Shown here piece after piece: positions 1-12,175 of a stretch of 64,000 nt of DNA; the first letter of the stretch is position 1, and the number at the start of each line of letters is the position of its first letter. The notes beneath the pieces were generated by a model. The model was not told the origin of the DNA, did no database searches, and was given only the letters and a program-made list of their open reading frames with translations. The position numbers and the translations under genes are program-made. The DNA comes from Heligmosomoides polygyrus polygyrus (Eukaryota > Nematoda > Chromadorea > Rhabditida > Heligmosomidae), in NCBI GenBank assembly GCA_947396885.1, contig OX377202.1:22878001-22942000 (forward strand), read 5' to 3'.

Positions 1-238
1 AATACGCTTAGAATGATATTTAATGGAGCAGACTTTGGGCTTGCCCCTACTGAAGTAAGCGTTTCCCATGATGGTACAGTACAGGAGCGGTAGCTGCACG
101 AAATGAGAGTGTACAGATGAGAACGGGGATGGAACCGTCGGGATGGGGTGTGGAGTCAGTCGAAGCTTCGAAGTCCAACAAAAGACCCCGACTTCCAGCG
201 CTAAGAGAACTATTCTAGGAGAGATTCACCTTCATGAA
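1..238. other. 3' flank of the MLT-10-family gene
   Basis: No coding signal. Reverse complement of 19-24 is ATTAAA, a possible polyadenylation signal for the minus-strand gene ending at 239. Confidence 0.35.
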
Positions 239-712
239 CTATGAGAGGAAAGTTGGTGAGAGCACATTCGCCATGAGATAGCTCTTGGACAGAATAGATG
301 GTGAAAGCATGGACGGAGAGAGAATCGGCCCGCTGAGCACCATCGGAGATAGGAGGTCAGGGCAGAGAAACAGCGGACTGAGTATGACTGGAGATAGAGC
401 GTACGGAGTAATTACATTAGGTGAGAGAGCATACGGCGTCAGAATATACGGTGCCATAACCAGTGGATTTAAGACGTAAGGCGAGAGAACATACGGGGAA
501 AGAATGAAAGGTAGTGGGACGGAGGGCGACAAAACCCACGGGCTGAGAACAGCAGGGTTCAGAATTAGCGGAGAGAAGATGTTCGGCGAAAGAACGACAG
601 GTCCGAGTACGGTGAGACCGTAGACGGGAGCGAACTGGTAGGGGCTAAGTATGAACGGCTGCAGCACAGAGAGAGTGACAAACTGCCCAGTTGACTGACG
701 TTTCCAGCGACG
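239..712 (-). CDS. MLT-10-family gene, last exon: P-x-x-L-(S/T)-P repeat domain
   Basis: The exon opens after the acceptor TTTTTCAG (phase 0) with RRWKRQSTGQF and runs 157 codons to TAG at 239-241. From the eleventh codon it is almost entirely a 5-residue periodicity such as FILSP, VVLSP, YVLSP, PYALSP and MVLSG, giving about 30 units. These repeats define the MLT-10 family together with DUF644. The terminal VLSPTFLS followed by a stop looks like a natural C-terminus. Proline every five residues and hydrophobic i-2/i-1 positions suggest an extended or matrix-forming segment; that role is inference. Downstream, an ATTAAA-type polyadenylation hexamer in reverse complement lies at 19-24, about 215 nt past the stop. 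Confidence 0.88.
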   Translation of the reverse strand, partial: RRWKRQSTGQFVTLSVLQPFILSPYQFAPVYGLTVLGPVVLSPNIFSPLILNPAVLSPWVLSPSVPLPFILSPYVLSPYVLNPLVMAPYILTPYALSPNVITPYALSPVILSPLFLCPDLLSPMVLSGPILSPSMLSPSILSKSYLMANVLSPTFLS

Positions 713-797
713 CTGAAAAATCATAGTTCTATGTGTCTGGAAAGCGCTCTGAATGTCCCCCCAAAGATGAACGGTTCTGCGAGAAACATGCACTTAC

Positions 798-910
798 TTT
801 ACGAAGACCAGCTAACTCTGCGATCGAGTGCCAAAGAGCGTTCTCTCGATCCTCTTTCGTCAGCTTGCTGTAGTCGTCTACCATGGATTTGACTTCAGCC
901 TCATTTAAGC
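798..910 (-). CDS. MLT-10-family gene, penultimate exon (end of DUF644)
   Basis: Acceptor CTCTTTTAG is followed by 2 nt completing a Gly codon, then LNEAEVKSMVDDYSKLTKED and RENALWHSIAELAGLRK, ending at donor GTAAGT (phase 0). The pattern 'DYxKLTxEDRExALWxxIxxLAG' is how the DUF644 region of this family ends just before the Pro repeats. The intron to the last exon is 85 nt. The 2-nt start matches the 1-nt end of exon 4779-4906. An in-frame extension upstream of 910 is open but reads across the acceptor and looks non-coding. Confidence 0.82.
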
Positions 911-3900
911 CTAAAAGAGCGCTGCAAATTTTCAATCCGCTTGTTCTAATGTTTTCCTTTTTTAATTTTGTTGTAATTGTTGTGACTTCTGTGTGGTTCA
1001 GGAGCATATGTGGTTCGATGTACATAGTACGAGGATACACCGGCTGCGGCACATGGAGAGTCAGTGGTTTATTCTTTTCCAGGCAAGGCTGGTGTCAGTT
1101 CATCGACACCGGAGAGATGAATGGTTTTAGAAAGCAATCAAGTCATTCATCCCTACCACCGTCATTGTATTAGCCGAACACGCATAAAAATTGCCTCCAT
1201 TTCCTTTTGTTGCAGAAGTGTTAAGTTGATACATCAGTACTGGAAATCCGAATATTTCACTATATTTAAACAGCACCAGCGAACCATCTGAAATATGGTT
1301 CTCTAGTATCTGACTATATCTGCATTCTTGCTGGTAGGTCAAGGATGTCTCTGTATCAAAAGACGGAAGACTGCGCCTTGAAGAAAAAAGTGCCCTTTCG
1401 ATATCGTCGCGGATTATGAAGTGTTAGTCATTCAAATGAGATTGAGTACACTAGAAAAGGTGGTGGTTCAAGACGGTTCGAGAAGACAAGGTCCGCGAAG
1501 TAGGGTGGATAGTGTTTCAAACGTTCAGCCACACTTCGGCAACTCAATGTGATATTTTCAATGTGTATTTTTATTGTTTTGCTAAACTTTTTCCAAGGTT
1601 GTTATGCGGCTTTATTGTCTAACGTTTTAGCTGCTGAATAGCCAGTCGATTCGGAGTTATTCAATCGAATGTTCAGAAAAACGCGTCAGCCTTAGCAAAG
1701 TCAATGCCAAATTTTTGAGATCGCGGCATATGAAGAGAATCAGAGCACCGTACCACAGTTTATCTACTGAAGAACAGGGTAGACTAAGGATACTGGAAGT
1801 ACTTACCCAAGGTTCAGAATACGAGGCTGAAATATAGCTTGAGCATGGCGTTATATACACGCTTCCCCTTACGTTGACTTTTGGATCGCTAGAATAGATC
1901 GAGAACGCCCCAGAGTCTTTGTCGTGACTTCCTCCACGACTCTTCAAAGGACGCAAAGTCTCTGCGCCGTGTGGTTCTCGTCGCGTACCAGTTGCCGCCC
2001 ATGATCGATACTCTGTAAGCGACTATGAACGCGGGGCTTCAGTTCTTGCCTGCCATCCGAGCAGCTGTTTCCTCTCCACCATCGCCGACAACGGTTGTGT
2101 CCGTCCGCCATCTCCGTTTCCACCATCCGCTGGACGACCTCATGGATTCTACGGAGCGAGACAACTTCTTGCCGCAGTAACGCCGAGGCCGAAGACGAGA
2201 ACGCGCAGTACGGAGTCAAGGAGGAAGAGGATCGTCCCTGGCATAGACACGGGCTGAAGTAAAGGCAGGCCCCTGAGGGGAACACCACCTCGTAAGCACA
2301 TGTCCCAGGCAGGATCTCTTCCATGCCTTGCGGTTTGTTGTGAGGGTTTCCCTAGTGATGTAGAGGTTGCTGACAGGTTTATACGTTTGATAGTAGTGTG
2401 TGTTTAAGAGTAGTAAAACTGCACGGTTAACTCGTGTCTGCGGAAAGTTCGGGATGAATGCTGCAAGCTATGAAACCATTATTGTCCGCAGTACTGTGAA
2501 CAGTAGGAGAGGACGCATAGAAGTGCGGGGGAGTGACGCAATGTTGTAAAGGTGCGAGGGAGTTAATTGAGATCGTAGATCGTCCCCTATGGTCCGGAAG
2601 GGACAGCTATGCCCAAAGTTGGAAGAGCCGCATGGCAGGCAGGTAGGGGCATAATCGTGGTGTAACACATCTCCGATGCTGCCACAAAACGGGCCTCGAG
2701 CTCGGGCCACGGTTCACCGACGCCGGTAGGATTGAGCTAACGCGCGACAGGCTTTGTACACCGTCGCTTTAACCTCGCGGTACAGAATCTTGACCTTAAC
2801 CCCAAAATCCTACGCTCCATTACAATTGGTATCCTAGGGAGGCGGACTGTCTGGGATCCTCCTTCTCATTCAGATGTGCCAATATCCTCGCCTGCATAAG
2901 CACCCGTTCTTCCCGATGTAGTGCTGTTAGTCTCATCCCACAACTTTTCCTGTTCCTGATAGAAGATATCTCCCAGTCTTCTGACGACCGTGCCGGGAGT
3001 TCCACTGTGCTTGCCATACTGTTGACTATGAACAATGTTGCGCGCCGCTTATGCTCCAGAAACGTCTATCGGCATCTAATGCGTAGTCGCATGGGAGGAC
3101 GTAATACGAGAGAGGCACTAGAACGGTAGGTCTGACCAGGACGCAGCCAGCACCTTGATCGATTAATTTTCTGTGTGGGACCAGAACTGAGCGCTGGTCG
3201 CATTATTACGGCCGACATTTTAAACGCCGAGTTCCTCTCAGAATCGCACGAGAACGGAAGGGTGCTATAGCTACATGCACACTCCTTGGCAAACACGCTG
3301 AAGCAGGGGGGCAGACATAACTCGAACGCCGAATCCCCTTGGCGTCGCGCACAGTGCGCGACTAAATTGGACAAGTTGGCGCGGCCCGACTTCTTCCGAC
3401 AGGGACGGCTAGCGACTCGCTCTAGTGCGCAAAAGTGTGTGCGACTGTCGACCACGTTTTTCGGGTAGACGAAGGAAGGTACTTGGGTAGACACATGATA
3501 TGTCTCCTAGTAGGGAACTCTATGTCCGCTTCTGCGTACCTCGCTCGTACTAGTGTATTGTTAAGCGGTAAAAATAAAGTGCGCAGAATCCTAACGAAGT
3601 TAGCTATTACATCTCCATACATCTCTTGTGTCCATACATCTCTATAGCACATGAAGTCACGAGTAATAGGCCTTCTTGAAGATTGCTTCTTGAAGTAGGA
3701 GTGTTTGCCAACAAAGCGCGGGTGGAATGTAACTCAATCTATTTTGAAGGAGTGAAGGGATGCGGCCAAGGACCTGGTGAAGAAAATTCGAAACAGGAAT
3801 TCGGTCGGGATTACTAAGTAGATCTTTTGGAAGCAAGTGTTTGTAAGTTCCCGAAATTTTAAATAGATTTCCTTTGGATAGTTTTCTTTTTATTAAGCAT

Positions 3901-4778
3901 TTGAAGTTTTCAAGGATGAATGTGACATGAAACTTTTGTTAGGATTCAAAGACAGGTCAAGGGCACTTTAATCCGTAGCTTTTTCCTTAATTCTAACCTT
4001 GCTTTACACTTGACTGTCACCTTTCTCTCACTCACTTTCTCTCACGTCATAGTTTACGTGTAATGGCATTGGCAAGCACCGTTTTTAGTAAACACTAATC
4101 GTAAGAACCTTCGTCATTCATCATTCTACACTCGTTCTACAAACAGAGGCATTTTACTGCATCCTTTTTCTTCCAAGCGCCTCCTCCGAGGGGCGTTTTT
4201 TCATTTCATTTTGGTGTTCGCTGTGGTGACACTAGGAGGGAATTGAACCTGCAAGGATAACTAAGGTGTTTGATGAAGTAGGCACTGGCAAAATTTCGTG
4301 CTCCGCAGCTAACCACGCGTCACCGAGCGCACGTCCGTGTTTCAGTGCCGCGACGGAGACCGGCTCCGCCTACATTCCACTGCAGCTTCTATCCGACGAG
4401 TCTTAACCGGAGCTGGTTTGTATTTGCGTGAAGGCTGACCAGTTCCCAAAAAATTCTCCGGTAAATTGAGAGTCGTGTCCTACCCGGAAGCGTTTTAACG
4501 GGGGTAGAGTTACTAGAAAGTTTTGTCATTTGCTTCCTCTCATTCATAAATGTATCTTATAGCAAAAACAATAGCTTTTTCATGACTGAACGAATCCTGT
4601 AGATGGATTTCTAGCCAGTTGAATTTTCAAGTCAACAGCAGAATGCTTCGATATGGAATAGTGAACGCACGGTTCAGTTCGGGCAAGTTGACGAAAACCA
4701 TCACTCATTTGAAGTAAGTTGATAGCTTTCGTATAACCTAAAGGATCTTGAGCGACGTGTGCGATTGTTTCGGCGTAC
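911..4778 (-). other. Intron of the MLT-10-family gene, no confident feature
   Basis: Flanked by a good donor (4778) and acceptor (911). Several 70-140-codon minus-strand frames exist between 1127 and 3500, but they shift frame and match nothing I recognise. The frame at 2468-2710 contains CLPCGSSNFGHSC, vaguely zinc-knuckle-like, so decayed retroelement is possible. Confidence 0.5.
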
Positions 4779-4906
4779 CTTGGTCATCGTGAAGCTTCTT
4801 CAGCTGGGATGGTTCCATAAATGTAAAACCTCTTTTGTCCAGCTGTATTGTTTGGGCCTTCTTCAGCGAAGCGCGCAGTCGCTCGAAACTCTCAGCTACC
4901 TTAAAA
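4779..4906 (-). CDS. MLT-10-family gene, internal DUF644 exon
   Basis: This exon is too short to show as a conspicuous ORF. After acceptor TTATTTCAG and one nucleotide the frame reads FKVAESFERLRASLKKAQTI then QLDKRGFTFMEPSQLKKLHDDQ. One final nucleotide precedes donor GTACGC. The 'SFERLxxSLKxxQ...L..rGFtFmepsQLkkL' pattern is the segment expected between the first and last parts of DUF644 in MLT-10 relatives. Phase matches exon 798-910 (1 nt plus 2 nt). Its 5' phase (needs 2 nt from upstream) does not match exon 12176-12277, so an exon is missing between them. Confidence 0.75.
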
Positions 4907-7112
4907 CTGAAATAACTAAAACCTGATCATACTGAACACTTTACGCGTTAGAACTGCCAACACAGAATATTCAATATTCAGTTGCTCTAACAACTTATTA
5001 TGTGCACAAAGCTAGTTGGCACACTTTCATGCCCCACGTGCTGTCCCCAGCTCTCCGCTTCAGCACTAGGTCAGCAATAGGTACGCCCCTCCGTGGAGAT
5101 CCGCGACTTTTTCCGCGATCACATCGTTGATTAACGAAAGGCGGGTCATTGTGCCACACCATTCACTTTCTTGTCATGGCAGTGGTCTAAGGTTTAATTA
5201 CCCAAGTTTGAGACGCACACTATAAAAGACATTTCGATTTAGTTCAGCATGAAGCTCTTCTATTCCACAGATTAGTTTCAAAAAATCTCATAGGCCGTTC
5301 GTCCCTTACTGACAAACACAAGTAGCTGTTAACTGGTATGATTTGATTTCCGTCTAAGGGCATTCGCGAGACGAAAATTACTTCCTTGGTCTGCTTGTTT
5401 GTCTTCTTAGGTTTTACTTGTATTAGTAACACTTAATAGCCTTCCAATTTCTCTCCTATGACATCCATTTCTCGTTCAGAAAGAGTTTACCTTTTCACTC
5501 GCCGAAAATAATTTGTCTCCAAGTCCATACGAGCTTAAATGGTTCAGCACCTAAAATAAGAATTACGACAATAGTAAATAGTATTCCTATAGTAAATAGC
5601 AAATGTTTTGGCCAGTTTTAGCTTTACAAGAGAAAGCGGCGATCTAGAGGGGAGCGGCCTTCTCTAGGTCGCCACTTAAAAAATTATGTGACGTGGATTC
5701 ATTGAGAGCCACTTTTCAGCTTGTCCAAAAAATTATTACCACGAGTTGAAGAGCGCCAATTTTTTAAAATCTTTTAACAACAGTAGATTCCTCTAGGCCG
5801 TTTTTTTTTTTGAAGAGCACGGAGGTATAAGAACGTCTTACTGAACGTTTGTTGTAGAGATTACTCCTTGCATTTATCCTATCTGTCGCAGCTTGATTTA
5901 CTTGATCGGTAGTGCAAGTGTCATTTATTCTTTTGTAGTTATGTCAGACTACACCAGATCTTGTGTTATAAGTTACTTAGCATTGAGCAGTAGTCTTAAC
6001 TACATCAAATTTCGCACAAAACTGAGCGAAAACTAATGTTCCTAGGTGCGCCTGTCGCCGTTGCCACTCGATCACCAACAAAAAAGAGTTCCTGTCCTAC
6101 TGTTTTCCAAACTCCGCGACATATAGAAGCTGTGGGCTAGTAACAACCGTGCTAACAATCGTGTTCGCGTTCCCTCCATAACTTATCTTCCGGAGTTGAA
6201 GAGGTGATCACAGAATCGAAGGCACGATTAATCAAGAAAGCACGATAATACCCTTACCTCAGTAATGGCGTAGGTCCTGATCTCTTGACTACAGCTTTAA
6301 TTTTGAGGTTCTCTGTGCTAATACTTCTATCTTATAATCGAAAAATGACAGGAATTCCTATTTTCTAGGTTTAACACAGTACCCTTATTCCTAATAAGTA
6401 TTTTAAGGATAGCCTCAGGCAACCAAAACTGCTTCTCGAATCAAGGGCATAGAAGACTGAAGCGCAAAAACTGTACAAGGTGGAGCGTTTAAATCTGGAC
6501 AAACTTTCTCTTTTCAAGAAAATTTATCAGCACAAGGTACAAATGAAATAGACATTTTTTGCACTCAACTAGAGGGATATCTAAAGAGCAAGATTACTCA
6601 ATATATCCTCTGTCATCCGCGACGACCTTCTTCACATTCATCGTGAAGCGCTCGCACGCTCTCTTCAAAAGAGCGCAGTCCATACTTGTGAATGTTGCTT
6701 GAAATAGCAGTGCGAGGATACGTGACATTAGGTTGCCTCGCCTCGTTAGCAATGCTTTCGACGATGCTCCCAAGCAGGATAACAGTCCACGAGGTTCAAA
6801 TGCAGGCTCTTCGGGAGCCAGAATTCCTTACACCAAAAGATGTTCAAGTTATCGGACTGCTAGTTTTGGATTAAAGGGTACGTGTGAGCATGTGCGCCAT
6901 CCTGTAGGAAGGCATATGAACTCCCTAAGACTACAGTCACCATCCACGGTTCACTACAGCCTGCAGAAATTGAGATGAACTTTTTTGGCGGCACGTCTTT
7001 TCTCAAAAAAGAATGTGGCTCCATGACACCACCCTTACTGGAAACTATACGGATCCTATCGAAAATCTTCGGAAAATTGGATAACGCTTTCAGCTTCTTC
7101 TACCAGAGCAAC
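4907..7112. other. Intronic AT-rich DNA, nothing recognised
   Basis: No long ORF or repeat signature. The missing DUF644 exon (starting in phase 0 and ending with 2 nt) should lie somewhere between 4907 and 12175. I could not identify it, though short protein-like stretches exist on the minus strand near 6600-6680 and 7050-7110. Confidence 0.4.
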
Positions 7113-8469
7113 TACAGTACCGGACGCGTCTTTTGAATAGACGCCGAAAAAACCGCACTTTTGCGGTTTTTGCGTCTTTTTTGCTATAACTCGCCCAAAA
7201 TTCATCTTTTTGAAAAACGAAGAGTATATTTGAGCTCAGGAGATCGAGCTCTATCGTATGGTATATACACTTCATATGAAAGATCAAAAATGGCCAAAAT
7301 TGAAAACTTGCGCTCCATTGAGAAGGCCGGCGGCGGACGAGTTGTCGGCCGCAAGGCGCCAAAACCGTTGTATGCTCACAATTCCTCTAATTTAAGGTTT
7401 TTTGAGAAACGGTTGGTACCGTTCGATTCGTCTCCTCGAGATCTACACAACCATATATACATCTTCGCCAAACCACCGCATTTTCGCAGTGGGTGGTCAA
7501 AGATGACGGGAGCAGACTTTTTGCCATTGGAGAAGATTATATTCCAGAACTTGCATGTTCTCGGAGCATCTCAAGCATGGCGTAAGGTGTTTTGTCATGC
7601 CAGGAATCGTCTGAGAGTGCGCCGTGCACAATGCATATAGGACCGAACCTATCAATCGAGGGGGTAGAGTTTGTAGAGCATTTAGGGAGTTTTATGAGAA
7701 ATTCTCAGTCGCCCTACTCAGAAATTGCTGTTCTCTGCTCCAGCGAGACTATGGAGTGCGCTATGCACAATGTATATAGGATCGAATCTATCAATCGACT
7801 GGGCGCGACAGCTCGCAAATTGCACGCGCGGGCGTGTTCGGAGCGCGATAACTCTGTCAGCTTCCAACCTTTATGGCTGGAACGTGTGGGTTCCGTAGGC
7901 AGTAATATGCTGTAGTAAAGCGGCAAAGCATAGCAATTTATCTTACGAATTGGCAACGTTAACGGCGGTGCGAAAATGCGGGTTGGGCATGTGTGACACG
8001 ATTTTTTCAGATTTCGGTCGACCGCTGCAGGTGCACAAGGCGAGCTAACGGCATGCAAACTCGCGGACGAGTAAAGCACCGAAGGCATTTTACGATGACA
8101 TGCTCGCAGCTCTCCAGATTGCTTAACTGCTTTAGCACAATCTGCCATTTTGGAGCCTCGGAGGGCGACGGCGCGAAGTTCCTTCCGCGCCCTTACTCGC
8201 CCACATTCGAGTTCTCGACGGTCTCAATGATACCACTCTGTTCAGCTCGAGAGGCCCTATCGAATGGTATTAATCTCGACCAATTCTGGGAATACCGACT
8301 TTTTGACAATTTCGCATCAAAGGCGAGGCGGCTCAAGGCCGCGGCAGAAGGATAATGACGTCATCGAAAATCGATGCTTTCGAAATTTGCCGATTTTTTT
8401 TGTCCAGGCTTCGTCCAGAATCATCATAAGGGTTATCTGAAGCGCCTGTTACGAATCCGATTTCCATTT

Positions 8470-8669
8470 NNNNNNNNNNNNNNNNNNNNNNNNNNNNNNN
8501 NNNNNNNNNNNNNNNNNNNNNNNNNNNNNNNNNNNNNNNNNNNNNNNNNNNNNNNNNNNNNNNNNNNNNNNNNNNNNNNNNNNNNNNNNNNNNNNNNNNN
8601 NNNNNNNNNNNNNNNNNNNNNNNNNNNNNNNNNNNNNNNNNNNNNNNNNNNNNNNNNNNNNNNNNNNNN
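8470..8669. other. Assembly gap (200 N)
   Basis: Exactly 200 undetermined bases at the apex of the inverted repeat and at the edge of the tandem units, where short-read assemblers typically break. True length is unknown. Confidence 0.98.
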
Positions 8670-10040
8670 ATCGTAAAATGCCTTCGGTGCTTTACTCGTC
8701 CGCGAGTTTGCATGCCGTTAGCTCGCCTTGTGCACCTGCTGCGGTCGACCGAACTCTGAAAAAATCGTGTCACACATGCCCAACCCGCATTTTCGCACCG
8801 CCGTAACCTTGCCAGTTCGTAGGATAATTTGTTGTGCTTTGGCGCTTTACTACAGCATATTACTGCCTACAGAACCCACACGTTCCAGCCATAAAGGTTG
8901 GAAGCTGACAGAGTTATCGCGCTCCGAACACGCCCGCGCGTGCAATTTAGCACAGCAACGGTCTATGTTCTCCTTGCTGTTACACGCCCAGACAAGGTTC
9001 TCGCCAATCATAGTAACACCGTTCAATTCAGCACAAAAAGCTCTACGAAACGGTATCAAACTCGACCAATTTCGGAATAGTCGATTTTCGATGACGTCAT
9101 CGTCCGTCTGGCGCGGCCTAGAGGCCCTCTTCGATGAGAAGCTGTCAAAAAATCGATGTTTTCAAAATTGGTCAAAATTGATACCGTTCGATAGAACTTT
9201 TCGAGCTAAACAGAATGGTACCCTGGCTGGTGCTCGAAAGCTCGAACGTGGGCGAGTAAGGGCGGAAGCAGCTTCACCGATGCCCTCCGCCGCTCTAAAA
9301 TGGCAGATGGGGTTAAGGCAGTTTAGGCAGCTGGAGAGTTAGGAGCAGATCGTCGTAAAGCGCCTTCGGTGCTTTACTCGTCCGCGAGTTTGCATGCCGT
9401 TAGCTCGCCTTGTGCACCTGCAGCGGTCGACCGAAATCTGAAAAAATCGTGTCACACATGCCCAACCCGCATTTTCGCACTGCCGTAACCTTGCCAGTTC
9501 GTAGGATAATTTGCTGTGCTTTGGCGCTTCACTACAGCATATTACTGCCTAAGGAACCCACACGTTCCAGCCATAAAGGTTGGAAGCTGACAGAGTTATC
9601 GCGCTCCGAACACGCCCGCGCGTGCAATTTAGCACGGCAACGGTCTATGTTCTCCTTGCTGTTACACGCCCAGACAAGGTTCTCGCCAATCATAGTAACA
9701 CCGTTCAATTCAGCACAAAAAGCTCTACGAAACGGTATCAAACTCGACCAATTTCGGAATAGTCGATTTTCGATGACGTCATCGTCCGTCTGGCGCGGCC
9801 TAGAGGCCCTCTTCGATGAGAAGCTGTCAAAAAATCGATGTTTTCAAAATTGGTCGAAATTGATACCGTTCGATAGAACTTTTCGAGATAAACAGAATGG
9901 TACCCTGGCTGGTGCTCGAAAGCTCGAACGTGGGCGAGTAAGGGCGGAAGCAGCTTCACCGCTGCCCTCCGCCGCTCTAAAATGGCAGATGGGGTTAAGG
10001 CAGTTTAGGCAGCTGGAGAGTTAGGAGCAGATCGTCGTAA
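8670..10040. repeat. Two 682-bp tandem repeat units
   Basis: Units begin near 8670 and 9349 and a partial third near 10031. Each starts ATCGT(CGT)AAAGCGCCTTC, contains GTGTCACACATGCCCAACC and GATGACGTCATCG, and ends in GGAGAGTTAGGAGCAG. The first two are almost identical over their full length. The 5' edge of the first is cut by the N gap, so copy number may be underestimated. Confidence 0.85.
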
Positions 10041-11133
10041 AGCGCCTTCAGCGCTTTGCTCATCCGCGAGTTTGCATGCTGTTAGCTCGCCTCGTGTACC
10101 CGCAGCGGTCGACCGAACTCTGAGAAAATCGTGTCACACATGCCCAGCCTGCATTTTCGCACCGCCGTTAACGTTGCCAATTCGTAAGATAAATTGCTAT
10201 GCTTTGCCGCTTTACTACAGCATATTACTGCCTACGGAACCCACACGTTCCAGCCATAAAGGTTGGAAGCTGACAGAGTTATCGCGCTCCGAACACGCCC
10301 GCGCGTGCAATTTGCGAGCTGTCGCGCCCAGTCGATTGATAGATTCGATCCTATATACATTGTGCATAGCGCACTCCATAGTCTCGCTGGAGCAGAGTAC
10401 AGCAATTTCTGAGTAGGGCGACTGAGAATTTCTCATAAAACTCCCTAAATGCTCTACAAACTCTACCCCCTCGATTGATAGGTTCGGTCCTATATGCATT
10501 GTGCACGGCGCACTCTAAGAGGATTCCTGGCATGACTAGACACTTTACGCCATGCTTGAGGTACTCCGAGAACGTGCAAGTCCTGGAAAATAAGCTCTTC
10601 CAATCGCAAAGAGCCTGCTCCAGTCATTTTTGGCCACCCACTGCGAAAAAGCGGTGCTCTGGTAAAGTTGTATAAATAATTGTGTAGATCTCGAAGAGGC
10701 GAATCGAACGGTACCAACCGTTTCTCAAAAAACCTTAAATTAGAGGAATTGTGAGCATACAACGGTTTTGGCGCCTTGCGGCCGACAACTCGTCCGCCGC
10801 CGGCCTTCTCAATGGAGCGCAAGTTTTCAATTTTGGCCATTTTTGATCTTTCATATGAAGTGTATATACCATACGATAGAGCTCGATCTCCTGAGCTCAA
10901 ATATACTCTTCGTTTTTCAAAAGGATGAATTTTGGGCGAGTTATAGCAAAAAGACGCAAAAACCGCAAAAGTGCGGTTTTTTCGGCGTCTATTCAAAAGA
11001 CGCGTCCGGTACTGTACCGACCCCATACGGCACTACAACGCTGGCAGCAATCGAGGAATGGGCTGGACGGAAATCAACCAGTATACTCGTCGGTTATCAT
11101 CCATCAACTACACTTCAAACACGTTACTACACG

Positions 11134-11859
11134 TTAATTCAAATCCTTGCAGATTAACTTGGATTCGGATAACGACGATTTTGCGGACCACGAATTTTTG
11201 GATGACTCGGATAAAGGCGATTTTGCGCCCTCGGATTTTTGAATGGTTCCAATCGGATTATCCGAATCGAATATCGAAGATGATTCATTCATATCCAATG
11301 TATACTGGACACAACACCTCCTTGAAACGCGATCCCGCGAATGGGTTTTTCTCGCCGAGTTTGCGAAACCTTCCTCAGACTTCCCATTAGCATTGTACAC
11401 ACCCACATCATCATAAACAGTTGATTTCGGATACCCGCAGAATCGAAGTGTTTCAGCTGGTAACGCCCAGAGTGAATACTTTCGATTATCACAACTCTTC
11501 GGTTGTGCTCCCCAACTGTGTGCAACACCGAGACCTTCTGAGGTTTGGACTGTTTTTAGAAGCTTCTGACTTTCAAAAACGCAATTCGCGACCACTGGTG
11601 GAAATATGGTACGGCGTGAACTTTGAATCCAAATTTGTCCCGATTTGAGCGCCGCACCCTGTACATTCCTCAAGGAGAGGACAGTGTCAACAGGATTTGA
11701 CCTACCAATAACATGAGCATCGTGAACACACACAACAGGTGTATGACGCTTAACATCAAACTCCTCGAGAGATTTCGTCCTCTCAACTCTTTGAAATAAA
11801 CTGTAAGACTTCGCTCTAAAAGACGAAATTTTGTGTAATTTTTGTGTTTGTTCACTCAA
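11134..11859 (-). CDS. Unrecognised 241-codon ORF
   Basis: One of the longest uninterrupted frames not assignable to a mobile element. It sits immediately beside the large inverted repeat. Composition is Ser-rich (SSLSESSKNSWSAKSSLSES near the C-terminus) with no catalytic motif I recognise. The reverse complement of 11611-11670 contains CAGGGTGCGGCGCTCAAATC, a sequence resembling a Tc1/mariner end, so the ORF may be a chance frame in transposon-derived DNA. Confidence 0.2.
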   Translation of the reverse strand: MSEQTQKLHKISSFRAKSYSLFQRVERTKSLEEFDVKRHTPVVCVHDAHVIGRSNPVDTVLSLRNVQGAALKSGQIWIQSSRRTIFPPVVANCVFESQKLLKTVQTSEGLGVAHSWGAQPKSCDNRKYSLWALPAETLRFCGYPKSTVYDDVGVYNANGKSEEGFANSARKTHSRDRVSRRCCVQYTLDMNESSSIFDSDNPIGTIQKSEGAKSPLSESSKNSWSAKSSLSESKLICKDLN

Positions 11860-12175
11860 GAAGTGAAAACATCTTTAGGACCCCATGTATAGCGCTCTAG
11901 GAAAATGTGCTGTGATCCTAAAATAGAAAGATTAGCAAAATTTGCATCGTTCCCCCTACATCGCCCTTTCTCATCAAAAGTACTCTATTAAGTCCATCAA
12001 AAGTACCCTATTAGTACCCTATCAGATCTGCAGTGATGATATCTTATGAGCTCATGGGGACGGTTTCATAGAATGGTATGATGCCGGAAAGCACTGAGTG
12101 CGGGTTCGATTCCCGGCTGGCGAAAGAGTTTTCTTTACCCAACAAAGATTCTTCTAAGATGAAAGAACATTCAAC

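Larger units (their letters stand above)
7113..11016. repeat. Large inverted repeat (arms 7113-8469 and about 9670-11016) around a gap
   Basis: The left arm reads in reverse complement in the right arm. For example, TACAGTACCGGACGCGTC at 7113 matches 10999-11016, and the ATATGCTGTAGTAAAG stretch near 7905 matches about 10207. Correspondence continues at a constant coordinate sum of about 18128 as far as the N gap. Similarity is high at the outer end and falls toward the centre. The centre holds 682-bp tandem units. It lies within the MLT-10-family intron 4907-12175. Related sequence occurs at 33774-34440, so it is a dispersed family rather than a unique duplication. Confidence 0.85.

Noticed and set aside
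285..479. Plus-strand ORF opposite the Pro-repeat exon
   Set aside because: Shadow of the repetitive minus-strand coding sequence; its own periodicity follows from the repeat.
2820..3035. Possible DUF644 exon (LTALHREERVLMQARILAHL)
   Set aside because: A superficial resemblance to the 'LxxxQRxxMxxxGFxFLN' segment; the true segment was found at 4779-4906, and no suitable splice sites or phase occur here.
8728..10024. Two 204-codon plus-strand ORFs in the tandem units
   Set aside because: Identical by duplication of non-coding repeat; the same frame is not kept in the third unit or in the inverted arm, and no domain is recognisable.
12069..12122. tRNA-like sequence with B-box GGTTCGATTCC
   Set aside because: No complete cloverleaf can be drawn; acceptor and D arms do not pair. 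Probably a SINE relic.
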